Origin: Cichorium intybus
Lineage: Eukaryota > Streptophyta > Magnoliopsida > Asterales > Asteraceae
Reading direction: 5' to 3'
Length of the DNA stretch: 64,000 nt
Assembly (NCBI GenBank): GCA_023525715.1
Contig: CM042016.1
Span: 66,340,882 to 66,404,881 of the forward strand
Shown here: piece by piece, positions 36,946 through 49,850 of the stretch
Layout: every line of letters begins with the position of its first letter
Position numbering within the stretch: position 1 is the stretch's first letter
Made by a program: the position numbers and the translations under genes
The notes under the pieces: generated by a model
What the model was told of the DNA's origin: nothing
Databases searched by the model: none
Seen by the model: the letters and a program-made list of their open reading frames with translations, nothing else

Positions 36946-37342
36946 ATGTTCACTAATGAACATTGAAGAATGTTCATTAACGATTGTTCAGTATTGAACA
37001 CTTTTCTGTTGAACACTTTTGTTAAATTGAATCTGAGGAAACAAATCAATGAACGGATTTGTCCACCATTGTTCTTTGGTTCGAATAATTGGTTTGATTG
37101 CTACTTGATTGGAATTCCTTTCAATATTGTATAGATTTTGGTTCGAATATTAGACACATTCTTGTTCTGTGGTTTATTTGATGTAGAATGTTCATAAATG
37201 AACATATGTTTGCATAACTGGTTCGATATAAATGTTATTTTGGATAGAATGTTCGTAAATGAATATATGTTCATGTTTACGGTGTTTATTCTGTTTAGCT
37301 AGTTATATGTTCATTCATGAACATATGTTCATGAATGAACAT
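36946..37342. repeat. Repeated palindrome ATGTTCATnnATGAACAT (left cluster)
   Basis: 18-bp palindromes lie at 36946, 37188, 37249 (imperfect), 37308 and 37325 (overlapping). The cluster continues on the other side of element E at 45247 and 45318, so E was inserted into this repeat-bearing unit. Confidence 0.75.
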
Positions 37343-37992
37343 GTGTTCAAGAAATCGATCACAGTAACATATGTTCATGCGATTGCAGATATAGAGAGAA
37401 CGATGATGATGGTGGTGTTCGATTGCAACAGAAGAGAGGAGGAAGATGTAAGACCCGTATCCTGATTATAACATATACTTAAAATAAGAGTGTAGGAATT
37501 ATATGATTTTTGGTAGTTATAAAGCTCAGAAAACCTTTAGTTACAATTTCATATGAAAATCAGCATTTTGTGTCGTTTTTAGAAAAATCATAATTAATTC
37601 TAGAAAAATCGTTTGGACCTAAAACCAGTGCACAAAGTTTACAAATTGAGTCTAGTACAATTACCAAAAATAATAGTAAGCTTGAAAATGATATTATCTT
37701 TGGTAAAAAATGCAATCTTTACTGATTAGTTCGGAATTGACAGATTAGATAGTCTGTTTTCAAAAATTCATAATAAATCATAGAAAAATCGTATAAATAC
37801 GTAAAATACATCCCTGGAAAGGTATTGAGATACATTTCTGGAATATCAAATAAAAACGTGAATTTCATGGGTTTAAAGTCGGCTAAACCAGCCTTGAACA
37901 GACTGATTCTAGAAGGTATTAATTTCAACAAAGTTATATTATTAAAATATTTTGTCAAAAGTGTCATGCCATATTTTATTCAAGAATTCAAG

Positions 37993-38000
37993 TATAAATA
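37993..38000 (+). promoter_or_regulatory. TATA box in 5' LTR of element E
   Basis: TATAAATA followed by CCCC, with a probable start around 38025. The same box lies at 43828-43835 in the right LTR. Confidence 0.65.
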
Positions 38001-38730
38001 CCCCTCAAAACATCTCATAAACCACACAACTAAATCTCAATCCAATATATAGAGGTTTCTAAGCACTAGAGTGTAAGCAAGTGAGCGGAAGGAAGCTCAA
38101 AAGCCTAACGAAGGAGTTATAGATCTCGACGATTGGTCATAAGGTAACTACAAACCTTTCTATAGCTTAATTAGGTATTGTAAAATAGTTTTTGTTAAGA
38201 AGTAGAATATTTAATAAGTATAACATATGTTATATTATACTAATTTCTAACAATAGTAAACAAAAACCTTAAAATGTCGTTATTATAACAATTCGTAATT
38301 TCCGAAAATAATACCGATTGATTTACTTACGAGGACGGTGACTAGGCCGATTACTTGGGATCTGGTTGTTGGATTTTCTGAAAGGCTAAAATGCTGAAAG
38401 GATCCTGCCATCCCATCTAATCTTCTACCTGGCCGTTCTTTACTTGATAAATCATGGAGTATCATATTGGAATTACTTAAGGGTTTAATGATGCGACTAT
38501 AATATAGTTAAGGATTAAGAAATGATAGATTTCTTATTATGTTAACAGTTAAAGTTGAAGGAAATACAAAGCCGAGAAAGATAAACGATATAGTCAACTA
38601 TAATCAGGTGAGTCTTCTCACTATACTATAGGTGATATTGCATGCGTAGGAAGGAAGATATGTTAGACTAAGGTGATCTTACCTGTTATGATAATTGTAT
38701 GAATTATTGTTATGATAATGATTGTTTGTG

Positions 38731-38880
38731 GACGGAACGGGATAACCCGCGAGCCAATAGGCGGAACGGGAATAGCCTGCGAGTCATTAGACGGAACGGG
38801 AAAAGCCTGCGAGCGATAAGACGGAACGGGAACTGCCCGTGAGTCTTCAGGCGGAACAGGGATAGCCCGCGAGTCTCACA
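38731..38880 (+). repeat. Five 30-bp tandem units in LTR E
   Basis: Unit GACGGAACGGGATAACCCGC plus about ten variable bases, five copies with 70-90% similarity. The second LTR has the same array at 44566-44715. Confidence 0.9.
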
Positions 38881-39238
38881 GACATATGAATGGTTATTGT
38901 GTGTTGTATGTTATGTGATGGATCGTATGGTATTTTGAGGAACTCACTAAGCTCCGTGCTTACCCTTTCCCTATATAAACTACTGTTTCAGGTACATCAG
39001 GTACCATGGATGGCAAGGCGTGACGTGTATACACTGTGCTGCTTCATTGGAGGACTATTTTTGAATGGATGTTCTGCTATGTTGTGATTTCATTAACTTT
39101 TGTTAATCCTGTGATGTTTTCATTAAACTTATAAGTTATGGAATTTTGTCAAAATTAATTAAGTGGCTTTTCTTATATTGAAGTATCCGTTTAATTTTTT
39201 TTTTTAATTTTACCCTAAAATTTTGGGATGTTACAAGT

Positions 39239-39250
39239 TGGTATCAGAGC
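39239..39250 (+). other. PBS of element E, initiator tRNA-Met
   Basis: TGGTATCAGAGC lies 3 bp after the LTR end TTACA. Confidence 0.9.
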
Positions 39251-40793
39251 ACAGCTTGAGAGAATCAGGCTCACTTAGTGAGTTCTGGACTCAAGTTGAG
39301 GCTTAAGAGTTTTATTAAAACATTTTTACGAAAGAAAGATGTTTTATGAAGGGTGAACTGAAGACACAGTGTGTACCGCCAGCCGACGCCAGTATGAGAA
39401 AAGGGTTAAGTATTTAATATTGTGGATGTTAAAAAAAACATATGGTATATGTTTGCTGAAATTCCTGGTAGAGATCACACATTGTTGTATTATTATTTGC
39501 TATTTGCTAATAGAACTGTATGCTAGTGCCGATAGGTTGCTTAGAGATTTCCACTAAGTTGGATACAATATGGACTGAATAGTCATAGAATGTGTGAGTT
39601 GACCTTATTGCATGTTCCTTGTTTGGTTGTTGCCTTAGGGAAGATTCTCTTATTTGAAAGACTGTTTAGTTTGATATTGTATACAACTACGTTCGCGAAA
39701 CAATCTGTCATCACTGGAGGAAGTTCCGTCTTAGTTAGAATAGCAAGGTGAGGGTGGGATTCCAAGTATTCCTAGAAGGGTTGACATATGCCTTGTAAGG
39801 GCATATGTGTTAAAATTATCGGTGAGAAGGGAATTGGATATTTCGAGACGGGTCTTGGAACGAACATGGATAGGTGTGGAAGATAGTAGTAGAGCTCCTA
39901 CTATCGAAAGCACAGGATCTGCGTTTGAGTCGGGAGTTCGTCACGAAGGATCCAAGGAGCTGAGTATGTGAGTGTCTAGCATAGTTGACTTAAATGCTAG
40001 TGTAATGTGGTAAACCTTTATCCATTCGATTAGTGAATGTTGATTGTGAGGTTCAGTAGGAACAATTAAGATGTGATCATACCAGTTTGGTTGGACCGAT
40101 CATGCTTAAGTTGATTACTGAGCTTAAAGACTGTTGAAAGGGAGAATGTCAAAGTGCTATTGTGGTAGCTATTTTTCATGCAACTAATGGGCGCACAAGT
40201 CAGACAGGGACTAGAGGATGCAAGGGTGAGTTTTCCAACTCACGGTCAAAGAGGTGCAAGCGGCCTCTGAGATGATAGCGGGTATTTTTGAGTCGACTCT
40301 GTACATGCCTGGTGCTGTGTAATAGTGGGGCTACCTACCCTTGTATTGATCTTGCTTGAGTGATTGATCAGGTCGTGTGGGTTGAGAGTCTGGATCACTC
40401 GCTCGTGATTGAGGTAACTGACGATAGATGTGTTGACTAGGGGTCGCAAGCGGATGAGTAACATATGGTGGTTGATGTAAACGTCTTTACATTATCGAAA
40501 CATGTTTATTGAGATGGTGTTTGCCCCTGATGCAAGTTGTTGGCTGAGCAGAGTGGGCTTGGTTTTTGTTCGAGAGTAAGAGCTCGTAAAAAAAATTATA
40601 AATCGAATAAACAGACTTGGACTTTAGTCCAAGTGGGGGAGGAATACAAAATTAAGGGAACAAAATGAATATTATATTGAATCGATGAAATTATTAAAAT
40701 TATAGTAACACGTCAATATATTTAATTCATTACTACAACTTTATATTAATACATTAAGAAAAGTTTACAGAACTACTAACCTAAACCGGAGAA
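39251..40793 (+). other. Element E leader, non-coding
   Basis: About 1.5 kb without a supported reading frame on either strand. It resembles the leader remnant at 13416-13680. CTTTAGTCCAAGTGGGGGAGG at about 40610-40630 looks like a stray second PPT. The final 150 bp is AT-rich and would be the 3' flank of the antisense RKD gene. Confidence 0.5.
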
Positions 40794-42416
40794 TCAGAAA
40801 GAAGCAACAAAAAGATCTTCTACACTCCAATCTTTGCCATCATTAGGTTGACTTGTACCTTCTTGAGGATTTGGAAGGGGTATGCTTTCAGTTATTGGAG
40901 GAAGAACTCCAAGGTATGGGGTCTCGATAGGGTTGGAACCCGTAACCCCGTGATTAGGGGCTATATATTGACCCATTTAGGGCGTGTGTAAGTAGGGTAA
41001 TGATGAGGAAGGGTTCCAATTCGGAACCAGTTGGGCGTAGTTATAAGAAGGAGGAAACCAGGCTAGGTCACCTACAAAGCCTCAAAAATTCTCCTCACTC
41101 GAAGACTCGAGTAAACCAAGGTTAATACTACTCATACCAGAATTAGATGGCGGAGATTGCTGCTATGTATGAGTTCTTGATGAAGTTTCCCCCTTTTCCT
41201 GAATTTTTCTTTTCCTAAATACAACCTTATGAGCAGCTTGTATTAGCTTCTTTGTGCCGTCTGTTAGACCAAATTGTGACCCTTCAATTATCGCTTCTTT
41301 TTCTTTTTTTAGGTTGGGTATTAAATCTCCCGATAATTCTGTTGCCTCAATAAATTCATTACTAAATTCCTGTGGCACAAATAACTTTAGTAATTTCAAC
41401 CTTATGATATAAAGGAATTAAAAAAAATGTAGTTCTTTACCTCAGCACGATCAATAAGGGTTTGCAAACTCGTAAGTTGTCGTTGGGGCCAATGATTGAT
41501 ACCTAATTCTCTACAGCGTTTTTTTAATTGTGTCGTTCCAATGTTGAGTTCCTTCGCAGCTTTCTCAATTGGTTTGTTAAAGTGTTCAGCTATTATTTCC
41601 CTACTTAATGAATGTCTGAAACCTCTTCTACTGCCAGCTACTGTGGTTATCGGAATCGAAGGATTGAATTCAAATGTACTACTATTATTATTCGGGATCA
41701 TTTGAACATGATCCTGATTTTCTGAACCAAAGATGGACATTGATTCATTAAAAACAGTAACTTCTATCGGTGGTAATTGTAGGTTTTCAATCATGGACCC
41801 AGGATTCTGAAATCCTTCTAGATTCCTTTGAATCAACTGAAGGTGATTTTGATATTGAAAACTAACCCCAAGCTCAGGATTCATTTCAATATTGATGTTA
41901 TGAGTTGTTTGTAATTTACTTTCATTCTGAATGTCAGTCATGAATCCTTGATTCATGGGGATGATCTCACTATTCGTTACGGGTACGTCGTTGAATGAAT
42001 TGTAATCGGGTAGACCATCCACAAATGGGTCTACAAATATCAATTGTCAGATGATAAAATGAAGTTGAATACTCATAGAAGCAATCATTTAAAAGAATTT
42101 AACCTGGTAGAAGGTATGGAGTCTGATCAAGTACAAAGTCTAAAGATGCATGCATCGGATCTTCTGAGTTAATGTTCAGCTCGGGAAAAATTTCCGGCTC
42201 ATCGTGGAGATGCTCTATTGGTAGTATATCTGGAAGACTGTACCATAATTCAAAATCAAACAAAACATTAGAAGGGTAATCGAAGTATGGATGATATATG
42301 TCTAGAATGTTAGAGTCATCAAACTCTATTAAGAATGCTTGGTTTGAAGTACCCTCTCCTTGCGGAGAACCAAGTCCAGGGTTCGACAGATCGCCCATTG
42401 AAGATCTGTTTTCCAT
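40794..42416 (-). pseudogene. RKD-type RWP-RK transcription factor gene, three exons, stops in the C-terminal tail
   Basis: RKD proteins are plant nuclear DNA-binding factors acting in egg-cell and embryo identity. Exons by splice signals: 42416-42104, 42030-41441 and 41369-40794, with introns of 73 and 71 bp (GT-AG). The acidic N-terminal region has DDSNILDIYHPYFD. The RWP-RK domain at the end of exon 2 has HSLSREIIAEHFNKPIEKAA, LNIGTTQLKKRCRELG and NHWPQRQL, where the family has RWPxRKL, then SLQTLI. Exon 3 has LKKEKEAI, DGTKKLIQAA and VFRKRKIQ, as in RKD C-termini. The frame meets TAG at 41163 (369 residues), then TGA and TAA, but continues without a shift to DWSVEDLFVASF and a final TGA at 40794 (492 codons). 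It may still make the shorter protein. It lies antisense in LTR element E. Confidence 0.8.
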
Positions 42417-42499
42417 GACTCGACTTTAAATATGAGTTCGTTTACGAACAAACTAGTGATAAGAGAGGATGAGACTGAAAATGAATAATACTACATACA

Positions 42500-42511
42500 T
42501 GTATATATAGT
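42500..42511 (-). promoter_or_regulatory. TATA box of the RKD-type gene
   Basis: The minus strand reads ACTATATATACATG about 85-95 bp before the ATG at 42416, with a normal spacing to a short leader. It suggests the gene was captured with its promoter. Confidence 0.5.
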
Positions 42512-43245
42512 ATCTTGCAGCTGGAACCGAAAGGACACACGGAACTGAAAGGACACCTCACGTTTTAATTACCGAAATTCAAACTAACTACAGTAGATGC
42601 GACTTTTCACTACCCCAAGTGATATTTTTTCAAAATTCCCTGCTTGACTCTGGTGAGAACGAGATAATAAAGAGACTTTTGAAGTAAAACAAAACTTTAT
42701 GTCTCCATATAATTGAAATAGCTTAAAGAGTGTTCAGTACTCCAAAAAAAAAAAAACTTACAAAAGATAATGTAAATTTTATATTTCAGTGAAACACAAA
42801 AATTTGAAGATTCTACAAAAATAGACTTATTTAGCCAAAAAGTATTTAAAAGAAATGTTGAATTGAGGCAAATGTGTGTTGAAATATGACGAATTCATAT
42901 AAATACGAAATAGTGTTAAAATTAGGTGTTGCAAGATAACTAGGTTAACTATGTATATAGGTAGATTAGAAAGTACTAAATATGTACTGTAGATAGTAGC
43001 CGGTCAAGTCGATGTGTGGGACTGTGAGAAACAGTTAGAGTTTTTTTTGTACATCTAGAGTAATTAGAAGAGAAGAAGTATTGAGTGAATGAGAATAATA
43101 GGACCTTAAGCATTATTACAGAGGTTTGTGAATGTTGAAAGGGAAAGATAATTAAATCTTGTAAATTTTCGGCAATAAGACGAGGAGGATTTTTGAAGGA
43201 CACAAGGACTCGATGGTAAATACATGGAGGCGTTCGAGAATGCGG
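42512..43245. other. Element E, non-coding part between RKD gene and PPT
   Basis: GGAAC(C/T)GAAAGGACAC occurs twice at 42523 and 42541. The rest is AT-rich with no gene seen; it may hold upstream control sequence of the RKD gene and remnants of the element's 3' region. Confidence 0.4.
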
Positions 43246-43280
43246 ATTTCGGGACGAAATCCAATTAAGTGGGGGAGACT
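43246..43280 (+). other. Inverted repeat and PPT of element E
   Basis: GGATTTCGGGACGAAATCC (an 8-bp stem around GGA) precedes AAGTGGGGGAGACT, which abuts the right LTR. CGGGACGAAAT before the PPT is characteristic of Tekay/Del-like Gypsy elements. Confidence 0.8.
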
Positions 43281-45068
43281 TGTAAGACCCGTATCCTGAT
43301 TATAACATATACTTAAAATAAGAGTGTTAGGAATTATATGATTTTTGGTAGTTATAAAGCTCAGAAAACCTTTAGTTACAATTTCATATGAAAATCAGCA
43401 TTTTGTGTCGTTTTTAGAAAAATCATAATTAATTCTAGAAAAATCGTTTGGACCTAAAACCAGTGCACAAAGTTTACAAATTGAGTCTAGTACAATTACC
43501 AAAAATAATAGTAAGCTTGAAAATGATATTATCTTTGGTAAAAAATGCAATCTTTACTGATTAGTTCGGAATTGACAGATTAGATAGTCTGTTTTCAAAA
43601 ATTCATAATAAATCATAGAAAAATCGTATAAATACGTAAAATACATCCCTGGAAAGGTATTGAGATACATTTCTGGAATATCAAATAAAAACGTGAATTT
43701 CATGGGTTTAAAGTCGGCTAAACCAGCCTTGAACAGACTGATTCTAGAAGGTATTAATTTCAACAAAGTTATATTATTAAAATATTTTGTCAAAAGTGTC
43801 ATGCCATATTTTATTCAAGAATTCAAGTATAAATACCCCTCAAAACATCTCATAAACCACACAACTAAATCTCAATCCAATATATAGAGGTTTCTAAGCA
43901 CTAGAGTGTAAGCAAGTGAGCGGAAGGAAGCTCAAAAGCCTAACGAAGGAGTTATAGATCTCGACGATTGGTCATAAGGTAACTACAAACCTTTCTATAG
44001 CTTAATTAGGTATTGTAAAATAGTTTTTGTTAAGAAGTAGAATATTTAATAAGTATAACATATGTTATATTATACTAATTTCTAACAATAGTAAACAAAA
44101 ACCTTAAAATGTCGTTATTATAACAATTCGTAATTTCCGAAAATAATACCGATTGATTTACTTACGAGGACGGTGACTAGGCCGATTACTTGGGATCTGG
44201 TTGTTGGATTTTCCGAAAGGCTAAAATGCTGAAAGGATCCTGTCATCCCATCTAATCTTCTACCTGGCCGTTCTTTACTTGATAAATCATGGAGTATCAT
44301 ATTGGAATTACTTAAGGGTTTAATGATGCGACTATAATATAGTTAAGGATTAAGAAATGATAGATTTCTTATTATGTTAACAGTTAAAGTTGAAGGAAAT
44401 ACAAAGCCGAGAAAGATAAACGATATAGTCAACTATAATCAGGTGAGTCTTCTCACTATACTATAGGTGATATTGCATGCGTAGGAAGGAAGATATGTTA
44501 GACTAAGGTGATCTTACCTGTTATGATAATTGTATGAATTATTGTTATGATAATGATTGTTTGTGGACGGAACGGGATAGCCCGCGAGCCAATAGGCGGA
44601 ACGGGAATAGCCTGCGAGTCATTAGACGGAACGGGAAAAGCCTGCGAGCGATAAGACGGAACGGGAACTGCCCGTGAGTCTTCAGGCGGAACAGGGATAG
44701 CCCGCGAGTCTCACAGACATATGAATGGTTATTGTGTGTTGTATGTTATGTGATGGATCGTATGGTATTTTGAGGAACTCACTAAGCTCCGTGCTTACCC
44801 TTTCCCTATATAAACTACTGTTTCAGGTACATCAGGTACCATGGATGGCAAGGCGTGACGTGTATACACTGTGCTGCTTCATTGGAGGACTATTTTTGAA
44901 TGGATGTTCTGCTATGTTGTGATTTCATTAACTTTTGTTAATCCTGGGATGTTTTCATTAAACTTATAAGTTATGGAATTTTGTCGAAATTAATTAAGTG
45001 GCTTTTCTTATATTGAAGTATCTGTTTAATTTTTTTTTAATTTTACCCTATAATTTTGGGATGTTACA
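43281..45068 (+). repeat. 3' LTR of element E
   Basis: 1788 bp, TG to CA, followed by the target duplication GAAGA. Confidence 0.95.
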
Positions 45069-45246
45069 GAAGAAGTCATGTGATTGCGGCAGAAACGAGA
45101 ACGATGATGATTGTGGTAATCTGTTTTGAATGCAACATAAGAGAGAACGAGAGCATGAATAATTTCTTGTTTTTAGTATACATATTCATCGATAAACATA
45201 TGTTCAAAAGTGATCAAGTTTTTAGTTTTTGTATCAAGGTTCGTCC

Positions 45247-45335
45247 ATGTTCAGTTATGAACATACTTGATGTTATGAAAGTTCATTTCTGAACAAATTC
45301 TAGGATTTTGAAGACAATGTTCATCAATGAACATA
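45247..45335. repeat. Repeated palindrome ATGTTCATnnATGAACAT (right cluster)
   Basis: Copies at 45247 (ATGTTCAGTTATGAACAT) and 45318 (ATGTTCATCAATGAACAT). This is the continuation of the unit left of element E; AGAACGATGATGATTG near 45098 also parallels 37397. Confidence 0.7.
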
Positions 45336-45431
45336 TTAGTATAATTTACCCATCATACCCTTATCATCATAATTTGCTCTAACGGTCAAGAAGATGGTTC
45401 TATAGTTCTTTGCCTAATTTTGGTTCTATGA

Positions 45432-45434
<3 letters not shown>

Positions 45435-45515
<81 letters not shown>
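45435..45515. repeat. (TA)n microsatellite, left of inserted element
   Basis: About 40 TA units. Confidence 0.95.
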
Positions 45516-47000
<1,485 letters not shown>

Positions 47001-48231
47001 GCGGTGAATAGGTTTCTTTCAATAATTAATTACTTTTGACAAACGTTCATAAATTTTTTTCAGAAATATGTCATATTCTAAATAATATACAATGAAGCAG
47101 AAAAATAGCTTTTACCATAAAGTGACATATACATTATTATATAAGTCGTTTTCTTAATTTGCGTTTTGTTTTGGTGAGTTGTGGATATTAATACAAACTT
47201 GCTTTATGAAAACACTATAAATAATTGATGACATTTCTATGTTTACTTGGACAAAATCACGCTCAATAACAACAATGTTTGAAATTATATTTAGATCACT
47301 AAACAGCAAACAAAAAACTAATGAGATGGGAATTAAAGTAACACCCAAATACACTTGTAGTAAGGCAAATCTAGGACTTGAGAAAAGTGAGGCAGGGATA
47401 AATTCGATCAAAACCTTGTAATACCAAAAGAACCATCAGGGCGGTTTCAGTTTGAAGAGTTGCGGAACAAAATGATTTCCACATTGAATTTCATTTGCGT
47501 GAATTGTATCCGTGCGGCGATTAAATTCCTTTTGTCAGACGTCGAATAATCACTTTCGATCAACAGTTCTTATCGATGTATATTTTTGTTTTAGTGAATA
47601 GTGTTTTTGAATACTTTTATTTCATAGATAATATAATAAAATAAGAAGATTTGGTAAAGAATGCGCCGACTGGGGGTGGGTTGAAAGGGGGAGCGAATGC
47701 ACGTGATCTACTATAGCTATTTAACAATTTAAAATTTGTAGCAACAATCATGAAATATGTTCATGGTCTATTATAGCTATTTAACAATTTAAAATTTAAC
47801 ATTATAATTAATTTTGAAAAACAAATTGGAATTGATCATATCATTCAATCAATATGGTGTATAACCAGGACCATATCATTCAATAACTAACAAGAAATTT
47901 TTAAGTTTCATACCATAAACACAATTATATCGTTTATTTCAAACTTAATTCATAAATACATCATTCATTCTAAAAATAAAAAGACATATAATAGAAAGCA
48001 TAAAAAACAGGAAGTTCTTAACATTATTGAATTTAGTGAAATTATTTAAACCACAAATAGGATAATTACAATATATTTCAAATTAGAACACTCAGAAGAT
48101 AAAATGCATTGTAAAGAGAGTATACAACACTCAAGCCACTGCAAAATGATTTGGTTGCACACCTACTACTTGTAGCTTTAACATAAACAAATATCATAAG
48201 GGTATTGGTAAATATGGTAAATGATACAAGA
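47001..48231. other. AT-rich stretch without a gene
   Basis: No supported coding or RNA gene. TAGCTATTTAACAATTTAAA occurs twice (47715, 47774). Probably the body of a non-autonomous Helitron or similar repeat. Confidence 0.4.
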
Positions 48232-48240
48232 ATGTATCCA

Positions 48241-48448
48241 GGAGCGGAGCCAGGAATAAAGCCAATGGGGTGCTAATTTTTTAAAAGGTTCTCAAGTTTG
48301 GACTAAGTTTACCTAAGGGGGGCCCAAAATTTATCAAACCGGGAGCAACGTTACGTAAAAAAAAAATTTCCCGAAAAAATTTAGCCTACGTGATTGGACC
48401 CAAGCCGTAGCCGGTGCTATCTTGGGAACCCCTTACCTCCGCCTCTGC
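48241..48448. mobile_element. 208-bp MITE with 9-bp target duplication
   Basis: ATGTATCCA flanks both sides (48232-48240, 48449-48457). Ends are imperfect inverted repeats: AGGAGCGGAGCCAGG on the left, CTTACCTCCGCCTCTGC on the right. A 9-bp duplication fits Mutator-like elements. Non-coding. Confidence 0.7.
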
Positions 48449-48851
48449 ATGTATCCATTCTTTGCACAAAAATCTTTTTATTTAACTAAGATCTTTTTTA
48501 TTTATACTTAAAAGACTTGTATACTCAAACAAATATAATTATTTAAATAATTGCTTTTTCGTCCGACATAACAATATAATTTTAAAAAACATTCTTTGTA
48601 CTACGAATGCAACCACTTTACGTAAATAGTTAAATGCAAATCATATCATATGTTTTCATTTGTACATATAAAAAATAACCATTTTAAATACAAAGTTTTA
48701 AATATCTGCCATCTAATTAACAGGCCCGGCCCCACATTATCTTCTGCTAGTGCGATTTGAAAAAGTTTAATCTAAGGGTAATTCTCGCAGAAAACTTGCT
48801 TTATTGATAATGCCAAAATAGCTTTTAAATACATAGACATAACAGAAACAA

Positions 48852-48943
48852 ACAAAATAAGCCTAATAAAAAGGACACCTACTAAATAAAAGGAAACAAA
48901 CAAAATAAGCCTAATAAAAAAGAAACCTAGTAAATAAAAGGAA
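48852..48943. repeat. Tandem duplication, 48-bp period
   Basis: ACAAAATAAGCCTAATAAAA and the following TAAATAAAAGGAA block occur twice, with a few differences. Confidence 0.85.
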
Positions 48944-49069
48944 GTAGCTTTAGACTTGGTAAGTCACGTGAACCACTATACTTTTGACCAAATCTGCTTT
49001 ATTCAAATCCTTTATTTCTCCAAAAACACTTTTCTAACCCTACAATTAACATTTTGGCAAATATTACTT

Positions 49070-49071
<2 letters not shown>

Positions 49072-49156
<85 letters not shown>
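49072..49156. repeat. (TA)n microsatellite
   Basis: About 42 TA units. Confidence 0.95.
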
Positions 49157-49162
<6 letters not shown>

Positions 49163-49189
49163 CCTAACCCTAAAATATTTATACAATCG

Positions 49190-49850
49190 CCTCCATTGAG
49201 ATCTCGTTCACATCTGCAACCAGTCGACCTCCCCTCCTTTGCTCCCTATCCACCGCAATCGGCTCCCCTCCGACCGACTCAGCTTCTCCAATCTGATACC
49301 ATCGCTTCGACGGGATCTGATACCACCGGTGACCATCTCATTCTCCGGTTCTCTTCCCGCCTCCTCCGTCTTCTCCGATCTGATACCACCATCTCTGTCT
49401 TCTCCGATCCTAGACCAGGATCCCGGTGACTATCTCTACCTCCACATCGCAGCCTCCCTTCCTTTGCTCCTGATCCACTGTAGTAGGTGTTCATAATCGT
49501 TTCAAGTAAAGTCAGATCCGGTTCCATTCCTTTGCTCCCGATACCGTCATTCCACCACCTTTCCTTTGTAGAATCTGTCGGACCGCTTTATTGTGTTTTA
49601 TCGGGTCATAATTTCTCGATTCCAAATCCGACTTTACTTTTCTTATCTGATTGTGATTTTTCTTGGTTCTGATTTTGGTTTACTGATTTTGATGCAGATG
49701 ATCGAAATGCAATCTCGATGGCAGATCCGGTGGTTTCCCCAGTTAAGAAGAAGATGATTTGGGTTGTGTTACGCGTTTCTTAGGGTGGCAGTGCTTCTGA
49801 TAGGGATTGTTCCGAAAGATATATGTAAGTTTGGGTTTGGGTTTGGGTGT
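49190..49850. other. CT-rich, promoter- or UTR-like stretch
   Basis: Pyrimidine-rich, with CTCCGATCTGATACCACC-type words repeated (about 49311, 49375, 49400). Several short frames overlap on both strands but none carries a domain or dominates. No gene is called. 49851-51155 is AT-rich and also without a supported gene. Confidence 0.3.

Larger units (their letters stand above)
37447..39235 (+). repeat. 5' LTR of element E
   Basis: 1789 bp. Compared by eye with the right LTR, it shows 7 substitutions and 2 indels (one T near 37493; two T in a T-run near 39200). Confidence 0.95.
37447..45068 (+). mobile_element. LTR element E carrying an antisense RKD-type gene
   Basis: 7622 bp, bounded by near-identical LTRs starting TGTAAGACCC and ending GGGATGTTACA. 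GAAGA flanks both sides (37442-37446, 45069-45073). A PBS follows the left LTR and a PPT precedes the right LTR, so everything between belongs to one insertion. The LTR and PPT style (CGGGACGAAATCC before a G-rich PPT) is that of Tekay/Del chromoviruses, but no gag, protease, RT or integrase is recognisable in the 4045-bp interior. It is therefore non-autonomous and would need proteins supplied by a relative. Confidence 0.9.

Noticed and set aside
36519..37465. Short frames left of element E
   Set aside because: They overlap palindromic repeats, have no domain and end in the LTR.
37719..38052. Identical short frames present twice (also at 43554-43887)
   Set aside because: They are parts of the two LTRs of element E; duplication is due to the LTRs, not to coding.
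38731..38880. Five 30-bp repeats resembling a CRISPR array
   Set aside because: Units are contiguous with no unique spacers, lie inside a plant LTR and recur in the partner LTR.
40794..42416. RKD-type gene as an ordinary host gene beside two solo LTRs
   Set aside because: PBS follows the left LTR, PPT precedes the right LTR and one target duplication spans the outer edges, as expected for one element.
49196..49527. Overlapping plus- and minus-strand frames of 77-85 codons
   Set aside because: CT-rich sequence lacks stops by composition; no domain or preferred frame.
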